From: a virus
IMG/VR virus record: IMGVR_UViG_3300037585_001111
Span: 1 to 42,538 of that record
Reading direction: 5' to 3' (one strand)
DNA: 42,538 nucleotides
Under the pieces are notes generated by a model, which made no database searches, was not told the origin of the DNA, and saw only the letters and a list, made by a program, of their open reading frames with translations. Below are positions 25,420 to 33,675 of this stretch, piece after piece; positions within the stretch are counted from its first letter, which is position 1; the number at the start of each line of letters is the position of its first letter. The position numbers were made by a program, and so were the translations under genes.

Positions 25420-28400
25420 ATGGCAGAAATAGAAGAACAAGACTTCCTACAATCTATAATTGATTACAAACCTAATATGATTGGAGTTATGGAAGCTGTT
25501 GACGGTGATACTGTTATTCACCCTGACATAGATAAGCCTGTTAGACTTGAAGGCTATGATACACAAGAAGTACCTAAGTGGATTGAAGGTGAATATAAAG
25601 CTGGTACTGCAGGTGGTGAAACAGAAGCTAATGTATTAACTCGTCTTGCAAATGAGATGGGTTATACTGAACTAAGGTTACGTCGTGATAGTCGCGGTAG
25701 ACCGATAATAGATAGTACTAAGAAGAGATACTTAGGGGATCTATATAATGACAAAGGTCAATCATGGAAACGTAAGTTACTTAGTGAAGGTATACAGAAT
25801 CCTACTAAATATACATCTCAAGAAAATAGAATATTCTTTGAATTAGAACAACAAAGAAGACAAGAAGAGTTTTCAGCAGGTCTATATGAAGAAGATGAAT
25901 GGTCTCGTGCAAGAGAAGATATACTAGCTGCGTTAGATAGAGAAGGGTATAGGAAAGCAGGCATAAAGCTTATAGCTCAAGATGAAAGAGAGTTAAAGTA
26001 CATGAGAGATATGGGGCTAGGTAATTACTTTACTGATGCTGAAGTTGTATCTCGAAGTGGTGATAGAACTCTTCTCAATAAAGCTTTAGATCCTACAAAA
26101 GATACTTGGAATAAAACCTGGGTAGGCGTAAGAGAAGCATCGTTTGGTGTTGTTGAAGCGTTCGGTGATCTAACACATTGGGATGCTGTTTCACAAATAG
26201 GTGAGATGGGAGTTGAAAGAGCACGTAGACAAGTTGAACCTTATGCTGAGTCTATACAGTCTTATAAAGATGTAGATGGTTTTTATAGCGGTTTAGAATA
26301 CTTTACTAATATGTTAGCTATGTCTGTACCTTACATGGGTATAACAGCAGCTGCTTACTTTGCTGCTCCTGCTACTATGGGAGCATCTCTAGCAATACCT
26401 TCATCATTGTATGCTGGTCAAACTTATAATGAGATGGACGATAAGAATAAGAATGTTGGCGTTGCAGCTATATCAGGTGTAACTCAGATGGCATTAGATA
26501 TGCTGGGTCTTAGATATATTATGAAGTCTCCTATAGCTAGTAAAGAGTTATTTCAAAAAGCTTATAAAGAACTAGTGAATAAAGGTATGGCTCCAGCTCA
26601 AGCTAGACAAGAAATAGGTAGAGCAACAAGAGTATCTTTAGCTAAGTTTGCAGGTGATGCAGCTAATGAAGCATCTAAGCAGTTAGCTGCTAAACAAGTA
26701 TTCATAGACTTAATTAAGAGACAAGCTAAATCTGGTACTATGGAAAGTGTTACTGAAGGACTACAAGAAGCTACAGCTTATCTTGCAGCACACCATAAAG
26801 ATATTGGTGAAGGTGTAATAAACATGGAAGAGCTAGTCTCTCGTACTACAGAAGGTATGGTTGCAGGCGCTGTGTTAGGTGGTGGTATAGCAACAATGGG
26901 TGGTGTACAGAACTATGCTGGCTGGACTGATGTTAAGTATAGATTAGCACCTGCTCATGAGAAAGATTTATCTACTGCTTCTATGTTATCAGAGTTAGAA
27001 GCTAAGTCTAAAGAAGGAATGAAGTCTAATGAAGAGAATGCTGCTGATGCAGCTGCAAGGCATGAGACGTACAAGAGAGCTGGCGGATATGATACTTTAT
27101 ATAGTGAACCTGAACATCTTATAGTTAGGACTGATGAAGAATTAGCTCGTCGTAAGGAGCAAGGTCTTTTCGAAGAGGCTAAAGAAAGGTTTATGAATCC
27201 TCTAGGATTATTTCAAGGTTCTGTTCCTAATGCTATAAGTAATTCTGATGCTATACAGTATAGAGCATTAAGAAGATTAAGAGACTTACTTGGTGGTGTA
27301 CTACAAAGAGTGTATGATGGTGAAAACTTCATGTCAACTAAGCATCATGCTGTTGCTATATATAAGAATATGGTTGCTCCAGATAAAATGTTCTTTAAAG
27401 AAATGGGAGAAACTGGTAGACTTAATATGAAAGCAAGAGAAAGAGCTAGTCATAATCTAATAAACTTTACTAAGAAGTATGCTGGAAATAGTAAGGTTCC
27501 TCGATCTGAAGAAGAGATAGATAAACATTATGAGAAGACTGTACCTAAAGATTTACCTAATAGAACTAATTTAATAAAGCATGCTAAGCTTATAGAATTA
27601 CTTTCTAATAAACTACGTAGAGATCAGGTAGCTGCTGGTGCTAAGATGGGATATATTCCTAACTACTTATTTAGATTTAAAGCTCCGAATAAGCGTGCCA
27701 TATATAAAGATAAAGCAGAGTTTCAGAAGTTACTTCAAGAAGAATATAACTATACTCCTGATGCAGCTAAGAAAAGTACTGATGAGTTAATAGATAATCA
27801 TGAAGTATATGATCTAGACTCTGCAACGTTTAGTGTTACTAACCAAGGTATTGTACCTTCTGCTCATAGAAAGAGATCATTAAACCTATCAGAGAATCCT
27901 AAGTTTGATAAGTTTATGGATCAAGATATATACAATAATATTAGTCAATCATCTAAACAAGCTGCTAGATTTATAGGACATCGTAAGTTTATAGGTGAGA
28001 ACGCTAAGATTATAAATACTTTACTTCATGAAGCTGAATACGAAGATGGCGCTCCTAGAGCGAAAGTAAACAAGATAGCTAGACTAGTTAAAGATGTACT
28101 TGATTCAGACTCAGGTAACTATAACAGACCTACCACAGAGATGGGTAAGAAACTTATGAGGTTGCAAAGAAACTTCTTAACACTAAGTACCTTTGCATCA
28201 CTACCGTTAGCTGCTATATCATCTTCAGTTGAGTTAGGTCTTGTAACTAAAGGCTTGACAGCTGATGAAATATTTAGTACTAAGAAAGGTAAAGATGGAC
28301 AGCACTTAGGATTAAGAGGTATAGGTAGAGAGTTAGGTAAATCTATATGGGATGGAACTAAAGAGATAGCAGACTTAGGTACTCAAAGATCTTCTGATGA

Positions 28401-29502
28401 TATATTCTCTTGGGGTCAGCAAAGACTTCGAGAGTTAGGTCTATATGATTGGTCAGTTGGTGCGGCTACAGTTACAGGTGTTACTGAAACTAATGCAGCA
28501 CAACAGATGTACTTCGAAGCTTTCTTTAAATGGAATGGTTTAACTGGTATTACTAACTTACCTAGAGCTATGAGAGCTTCTTTATTCGGAGACTTCTTAT
28601 ATAATAGAGTAGAAGAAATACATTTACATCGTCAAAGTGGAGACCCTAAGACAAGATCTGTACAAGAAGCTGAGCAACAACTACGTGATTTAGGTGTTCG
28701 TATAAGCGGAGACAATAATATTGTTGATCTAATGTTTGATTCAGATCTAATAGCTACTGGTAAAGACTTAACAGCTCTTAATCCTACTGGAGAAGGAACT
28801 ATATCTATTAAGTTGACAGGAAATAATCCACTGGCAATTGATCGTGTTAAGTTTAAAGAAGAAATGCTAGGTAAGCAAGTACAAGAAGCTACCTTTAATT
28901 TTATTAGAGATGCTGTTGCATTACCTGATGCTGCCAACAGACCATTGTTCTATCAAGATCCTCGGTTTGCTTTGTTCTTTCAGTTTCAAGGTTTTATAGC
29001 TACATTTACAGCTAACCATATACCTAAGTTATGGGGTGAGTACATTAAACGAGGTACTCCAGCATTAAAGTATAATGCATTTGCTACTATGTCAACTATG
29101 ATTATGCTTAGCTTTGCTTCACAGTATCTTAAAGATCTACTTAAATACGGAGAGTCTACTCCTTACTTAGATGATGCTGAGTATTATCAGAGAGGTATAA
29201 GATCTTCTGGATTATTAGGTACAAGTGAAAGGATTATAGATCAGTTCATGCCTTTGTACGATTATAGATCTGGATCAGGTCCTAGTGCTTGGGTGTTTGA
29301 TACAACAACAAGTGAGGCTCCTGCTTTAGGCTATGCTAAAAGAACGTTAGGTGCTATGCGCAAATTCTCTGAAGGTGATGTAGGAGAATCAGTAAGACTA
29401 GGTACTAAGCTACTTCCTGTTGTTGCACCGTTTAATCAGATCGGTAATCAATGGGGTAAATTCGCAGATAGATGGAACTTTAACAATAGTGGAATAGAAT
29501 AA
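25420..29502 (+). CDS. gp16-like DNA ejection protein with an N-terminal SNase-like nuclease domain
   Basis: This is a 1360-residue protein. Residues about 20-125 match staphylococcal nuclease: D28-G-D30-T, R42-L-E-G-Y-D47-T-Q-E50, and R103-Y-L-G-D-L-Y...G...LLSEG. These positions correspond to the Ca2+-binding Asp residues and the catalytic Arg-Glu-Arg of the family. The rest looks like the largest internal core protein of T7-like phages: a Gly/Ala hydrophobic stretch (PYMGITAAAYFAAPATMGAS, about 305-325), long charged helices, and a C-terminal part with QDPRFALFFQFQGFIATFTA and a Gly/Leu helix, typical of gp16-type proteins that form the trans-envelope channel. It is followed by a TAATG overlap with the next gene. 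The nuclease assignment is from the residue pattern; activity is not shown. Confidence 0.62.
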   Translation: MAEIEEQDFLQSIIDYKPNMIGVMEAVDGDTVIHPDIDKPVRLEGYDTQEVPKWIEGEYKAGTAGGETEANVLTRLANEMGYTELRLRRDSRGRPIIDSTKKRYLGDLYNDKGQSWKRKLLSEGIQNPTKYTSQENRIFFELEQQRRQEEFSAGLYEEDEWSRAREDILAALDREGYRKAGIKLIAQDERELKYMRDMGLGNYFTDAEVVSRSGDRTLLNKALDPTKDTWNKTWVGVREASFGVVEAFGDLTHWDAVSQIGEMGVERARRQVEPYAESIQSYKDVDGFYSGLEYFTNMLAMSVPYMGITAAAYFAAPATMGASLAIPSSLYAGQTYNEMDDKNKNVGVAAISGVTQMALDMLGLRYIMKSPIASKELFQKAYKELVNKGMAPAQARQEIGRATRVSLAKFAGDAANEASKQLAAKQVFIDLIKRQAKSGTMESVTEGLQEATAYLAAHHKDIGEGVINMEELVSRTTEGMVAGAVLGGGIATMGGVQNYAGWTDVKYRLAPAHEKDLSTASMLSELEAKSKEGMKSNEENAADAAARHETYKRAGGYDTLYSEPEHLIVRTDEELARRKEQGLFEEAKERFMNPLGLFQGSVPNAISNSDAIQYRALRRLRDLLGGVLQRVYDGENFMSTKHHAVAIYKNMVAPDKMFFKEMGETGRLNMKARERASHNLINFTKKYAGNSKVPRSEEEIDKHYEKTVPKDLPNRTNLIKHAKLIELLSNKLRRDQVAAGAKMGYIPNYLFRFKAPNKRAIYKDKAEFQKLLQEEYNYTPDAAKKSTDELIDNHEVYDLDSATFSVTNQGIVPSAHRKRSLNLSENPKFDKFMDQDIYNNISQSSKQAARFIGHRKFIGENAKIINTLLHEAEYEDGAPRAKVNKIARLVKDVLDSDSGNYNRPTTEMGKKLMRLQRNFLTLSTFASLPLAAISSSVELGLVTKGLTADEIFSTKKGKDGQHLGLRGIGRELGKSIWDGTKEIADLGTQRSSDDIFSWGQQRLRELGLYDWSVGAATVTGVTETNAAQQMYFEAFFKWNGLTGITNLPRAMRASLFGDFLYNRVEEIHLHRQSGDPKTRSVQEAEQQLRDLGVRISGDNNIVDLMFDSDLIATGKDLTALNPTGEGTISIKLTGNNPLAIDRVKFKEEMLGKQVQEATFNFIRDAVALPDAANRPLFYQDPRFALFFQFQGFIATFTANHIPKLWGEYIKRGTPALKYNAFATMSTMIMLSFASQYLKDLLKYGESTPYLDDAEYYQRGIRSSGLLGTSERIIDQFMPLYDYRSGSGPSAWVFDTTTSEAPALGYAKRTLGAMRKFSEGDVGESVRLGTKLLPVVAPFNQIGNQWGKFADRWNFNNSGIE

Positions 29503-32500
29503 TGTCAAAATTTAATCGTGGATCCAGGTCGACCCGTTCTCAACCAATAGCGAGAGGTGGAGATGCTGAAAAAGCATTAAGAGATAAAACAGCTAGAGCA
29601 TTTGTAGGCGAACAGTTAAGCCAACAAGATCCTGAAGTAAGAGCTTTCTTTGAGAGTATTATAGGTATAACTCCTGAAGAGATAGAACAAGCTCAAGTAG
29701 AAGGTGCTAATATAGATAAGAACTTTAGAGGAGATACCTTTACTGGTACTCCTGATGTAAGGTTCACTGACGAAGATGTGAATGAAGGTGTAGTTCCAGA
29801 TGAGCTATACCGACCAAATATAAAGGAGCGTCAAGCAGCTTCAAGAGCTGGGGAGACTCCTAACTATCAGTTAAGACGTCCAGAAGAAAAGCCTACTAAG
29901 AGTAGATACTTTGCTGGTAAGGAGTTTAAGAGTGCTTCTAGTTACGATGGTGGTTTAACGAATCGTCTTAAGAAAGGATTAATTAATATACACACTAATG
30001 GATTGTTTAGACTAGGTACTAATCCAGTAGGTCAGACATATCCTGATGCTGCTAAGGTTGGTAAAGGTACTAACATTGATGGCGTGTATACTCCACCACC
30101 GCAACAGTCAGTTAGTCCTAAGATACAGCAGGCTGCAGTACAAGAGCAAACTGGAAGTAATAAGTCTGGTGACTATGATCTTAAGTTAGTTAGAGCTATC
30201 ATGAAAGGTGGAGGTCTAGCTTACAATAAAGATGTAGCTGAAGGATCTCATATGCCTTCACAAGACTACGATAGAGTAGCTTTACTTGTAACTGAGAATG
30301 CTATTGCTGATAGAACCTATTTAGCTGTAGATGATTTTGAAGTTGATCCTATTACTGGTGAGAAAATAACTGATGAGACTAGAGAACAATTGCTTGCACG
30401 AGAGCAAGTAGCTGCAGAAGAGAAGCGTTTAACAACAGGTGTTTCAGTTACTATGGCTGCAGGTAATGGAGCTTTAGGTAATCAGATACACCAAGAGTGG
30501 TTACGTCTTAATCCTGATCTTGAAAAGACTAAACTAACTAGAGAAGAAGCAGAGACATTAGGTTCAGGTTATAAAGAACTATATGCTAATCTAAATCCTG
30601 ACATACTACAACGTGTTGAGACTAAGTTTGAACAAACAGAGTTTAGACTACTTGATAGCGCTGTACCTGATCTTATAGCAGGTCAGTCTATACGTCAAGC
30701 ACTATTCCCTAAGCAGGTTATAAAACCACTAACAGCTCCTATGTTCTCTGGTACTATTAGTGAAGGAGATATGGCTAACTTTACTAAGGTAGTATTAGGT
30801 CCTGTAGGTGAGAAGCAAGTAAAAGAAATACTTAAAGCATTTAAAAACTTAGGATCTGTTGGTCATGTAGTTGATAAACGTAGGAATAAGATACTTCTTT
30901 CAACATTACTTAGACACTTAAATAATAATGATGTTATGTCTTGGGAAGCTGAGATACATGGTATGGGTGAGACTAAAAATAAAGAGTATCTTGCTAAAGA
31001 GAAGTTTGATACTAGACAGATGCTTTTAGATGGTTATGTATACAACGATGAAATAGGTTATTACACACACCCTAATGAGAGTTATCCTGATATACATCCA
31101 AGCTATATGTATAATGCTAGTGAGGTTATGAACAACTCATTAGATAGTTATGCGCAACAAGTTCATGCTATACAAGCAGCAAGGAATCAAATAAGTTATT
31201 TAACATTTGCTGCCTTAGGGTATAACCAACGTCTTATACCTCAGCAAACTCACTTTAATCCTGTTACATCTAAAGTAACTAGGTATGTAACTAGAGCTGC
31301 TAGACCTGACGTAATAAAACCTGCGTCTATAGAAGAGAATAACTTACGACAGATGTATGCAGCTATATTAGTTGATGGTACAGCTAAGAAACTAGATAGA
31401 GTAAGAGAAGAGAAGCTAAGAGCAGCAACTCCAAAGTTAAGAGAGTGGGGTAATATATTAAGAGAGCTACAGCAAGTAAGTGATAGCGACTACGAAATGG
31501 TTGCTGATGCTATAGCTAATAAGATACCTCTCAATGATCCTGCGTGGCCTGTTGATGCAGCTAATAGAGTTGCTGGTAGTCTTCAGTTAGATCCACAACA
31601 GCATGGTGAACTCATGGCTGCTATTAAAGCTAAAGGTGGCTTTGAAGGTTTAGTATACATAGATGGTTTAATAGACTTTGCTAACTACATGGATGCAAGG
31701 ACAGCTGGTAAGAACTTTACTACATTCTTTAATGCTTATCCTGATGGTATCACTAATGGTATTGCATCTAATGCTGTACAGATGGGTCATAGACAGACAG
31801 CTAAACGTACTGGTATCATAAGAGAGAATGATGTAGGTGATTTACTTGATGACGGCGATATTAGAGATGCTGTTGCTAGAACTTCTCTTGCATCTATAGG
31901 TGACGGCTGGAATAATATTAAACAAGATAGTGAAGAAGGTATCACCATGACTTCACACTTGAACACAGTAGCTAATGAACTATATGGTTTTAAAGACTTA
32001 AATAAAAGTACTACCATGGTTTATGGTTATGGTATGGAGTTGCAGAGTTTCTGGATTAAGTTTAGAGATAGTCTTAACTTAAAGTTAGAATATGATAACC
32101 CAGATTTAAAACACGCATATGAATACCTGATGAGTAAAGAAGCTTTTGACAATGATTTAGACGCTTTATCTGTGATTTTAAATGAGAAGTATTCTGTATC
32201 GCTTGAAGACACTATGTCTACTGATGCGATACAATCAAGACGATTAGTACGTGCAGCTGCTGGTATGCATATAGCGTTAGACGAGAACTTTAGAATTGAC
32301 TTGCCACTAGGTAAAGGTGCTTATGGTAGGTATGTATCTGAAGGTCAAGCTACTGCTGATGTAACTACATTTAATATATATGAACCAGAAGGTTATGATG
32401 CTGAAGGTAACGTACTTCCTGATCCAGAAACTGGTAAGCCTAGACTTAAGAAGCAGGCTAGAAAATCAGTACACTATAAGAGACGTATGACTGCAGCTGC

Positions 32501-33350
32501 TGCTAAACCTGCTGGAGGTGGTAAGACCTTTGGTAAGTATGCTTATGGTGGTGCTTTACCTGGACCTATACAAGCGCTTGACGCTGTTACAATTGTAAAG
32601 ACTGCAACAGGTAAATCATGGAACGATATATCTAATGCAGGTGGTGGTAACCCTTACATGTTTAGTATATATGATGCTGTTAAAGTAACTGCAGGTAATA
32701 TGCACGTAGTATTAGATGAGATAAATAATAACTGGTTTAACGAGTCTATGAAGTACTCTTATCTACAAGCTATGAGAGATGCTACTGTAGCTAACATGAA
32801 AAAGTTTAGACAGAACAAAGCTAAAGTTCTTAAAGAGATGGGTGATCAACCTATACCTATAATTAAAGCTGGATACATGCATCAGGTACTACAACCTACA
32901 GAGTTTTATGTTCAGAAGGATGGTAGTAAGAAACCTAACTTTGCTAAGTCACCATTAACTAAACAGTTAAGTAAAATGGCTGCTAAACCTGAAGGTAAAG
33001 TAGATGCGGTTACTGGAAGACCTATAACTACAGACAGTCAAGCGTTCTTCAATCAAGTAAGAGACTTTGCTAGAGGAATGTATGCTGCTCTTAAAAAAGT
33101 AGGATTTGATTATCGTATTAATGAAGAAGACTACGGTCTTCCAGAATTAGAAGAGTTTGCAGCCAATACAACTTACAGACAATACTATGCTTTTGTTGAA
33201 GAGTTCTACAGACTATTAGACTTTGAGAGCCGTATGAACAAGATGATAGCTAAGACAAATGCTAATAAGAAGTTGTTAGCTGAAGAGCTAAAGAAGAATG
33301 GTCATAAGTCAAGAAGTGGACGTATGGTACCTAGACAATACGAACTTTAA
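29502..33350 (+). CDS. Candidate virion RNA polymerase (divergent single-subunit RNAP)
   Basis: The 1282-residue protein shows, in order, the four landmarks of T7-family RNA polymerases. (1) YNQRL at 574-578 then FNP at 585-587 aligns with the T7 'DWRGRVY...MFNPQ' block. (2) FANYM...FNAYPDGITNGIASNAVQMG aligns with motif A, the metal-binding Asp being D748. (3) K835-STTM-VYG-Y843-G aligns with motif B (K-x3-M-x3-YG), but Lys replaces the usual Arg four residues before. (4) PGPIQALDAVTIV then SIY1057-D1058-AVKV aligns with motif C, with Tyr for His before the second catalytic Asp. About 550 N-terminal residues have no clear match. It is the last gene of the internal-virion block, so it may be packaged and injected as N4 vRNAP is; N4's is about 3500 residues. 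Found by eye, not by search. Confidence 0.6.
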   Translation: MSKFNRGSRSTRSQPIARGGDAEKALRDKTARAFVGEQLSQQDPEVRAFFESIIGITPEEIEQAQVEGANIDKNFRGDTFTGTPDVRFTDEDVNEGVVPDELYRPNIKERQAASRAGETPNYQLRRPEEKPTKSRYFAGKEFKSASSYDGGLTNRLKKGLINIHTNGLFRLGTNPVGQTYPDAAKVGKGTNIDGVYTPPPQQSVSPKIQQAAVQEQTGSNKSGDYDLKLVRAIMKGGGLAYNKDVAEGSHMPSQDYDRVALLVTENAIADRTYLAVDDFEVDPITGEKITDETREQLLAREQVAAEEKRLTTGVSVTMAAGNGALGNQIHQEWLRLNPDLEKTKLTREEAETLGSGYKELYANLNPDILQRVETKFEQTEFRLLDSAVPDLIAGQSIRQALFPKQVIKPLTAPMFSGTISEGDMANFTKVVLGPVGEKQVKEILKAFKNLGSVGHVVDKRRNKILLSTLLRHLNNNDVMSWEAEIHGMGETKNKEYLAKEKFDTRQMLLDGYVYNDEIGYYTHPNESYPDIHPSYMYNASEVMNNSLDSYAQQVHAIQAARNQISYLTFAALGYNQRLIPQQTHFNPVTSKVTRYVTRAARPDVIKPASIEENNLRQMYAAILVDGTAKKLDRVREEKLRAATPKLREWGNILRELQQVSDSDYEMVADAIANKIPLNDPAWPVDAANRVAGSLQLDPQQHGELMAAIKAKGGFEGLVYIDGLIDFANYMDARTAGKNFTTFFNAYPDGITNGIASNAVQMGHRQTAKRTGIIRENDVGDLLDDGDIRDAVARTSLASIGDGWNNIKQDSEEGITMTSHLNTVANELYGFKDLNKSTTMVYGYGMELQSFWIKFRDSLNLKLEYDNPDLKHAYEYLMSKEAFDNDLDALSVILNEKYSVSLEDTMSTDAIQSRRLVRAAAGMHIALDENFRIDLPLGKGAYGRYVSEGQATADVTTFNIYEPEGYDAEGNVLPDPETGKPRLKKQARKSVHYKRRMTAAAAKPAGGGKTFGKYAYGGALPGPIQALDAVTIVKTATGKSWNDISNAGGGNPYMFSIYDAVKVTAGNMHVVLDEINNNWFNESMKYSYLQAMRDATVANMKKFRQNKAKVLKEMGDQPIPIIKAGYMHQVLQPTEFYVQKDGSKKPNFAKSPLTKQLSKMAAKPEGKVDAVTGRPITTDSQAFFNQVRDFARGMYAALKKVGFDYRINEEDYGLPELEEFAANTTYRQYYAFVEEFYRLLDFESRMNKMIAKTNANKKLLAEELKKNGHKSRSGRMVPRQYEL

Positions 33351-33403
33351 AAAAAAATAACCCCGATAGAAATCCACATGGAAATCTATTGGGGTTTTTT
33401 ATT
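33349..33403. terminator. Bidirectional terminator between convergent operons
   Basis: AACCCC (33359-33364) pairs with GGGGTT (33391-33396). The stem continues through ATAGA/TCTAT and TCC/GGA around a 4-base loop, with one 2-base internal mismatch. An A run lies before it (33349-33357) and a T run after it (33395-33400), so it works on both strands. It ends the late + strand unit and the - strand replication unit, whose last stop codon starts at 33405. Confidence 0.88.
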
Positions 33404-33663
33404 TAAAGTAATCCGTTCTTAGCGTATAGTTCTTTTATACCTCTTTCAGCTTCTTTCTTTTTCATAGTCGCATCTTCTTCTGATACACCTGCTTCTAAGT
33501 TTAGCTTATAAGTTATGTCTAGCATTATGTCATTAATTCTAGGTGTATACAATGCATCAGTTGGTATTTCAGGATACTCTTCCTGTAGTTCTACATCATC
33601 TACATCTACTCCTCGTAACGCTAAGTAATTATAATTTATTCTTTCTCCTTCTGTTGTGGACAT
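33403..33663 (-). CDS. Small acidic hypothetical protein
   Basis: This is the 86-residue last gene of the - strand operon, with a perfect AAGGAGGT ribosome binding site 5 bases before the ATG. The product is acidic in the first half (VDVDDVELQEEYPEIPTD) and charged and helical in the second (EEDATMKKKEAERGIKELY). It has no membrane segment. I do not recognise it. Being next to the RNA polymerase gene, it could be a regulator of either polymerase, but nothing in the sequence shows this. Confidence 0.6.
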   Translation of the reverse strand: MSTTEGERINYNYLALRGVDVDDVELQEEYPEIPTDALYTPRINDIMLDITYKLNLEAGVSEEDATMKKKEAERGIKELYAKNGLL

Positions 33664-33675
33664 ATTAACCTCCTT

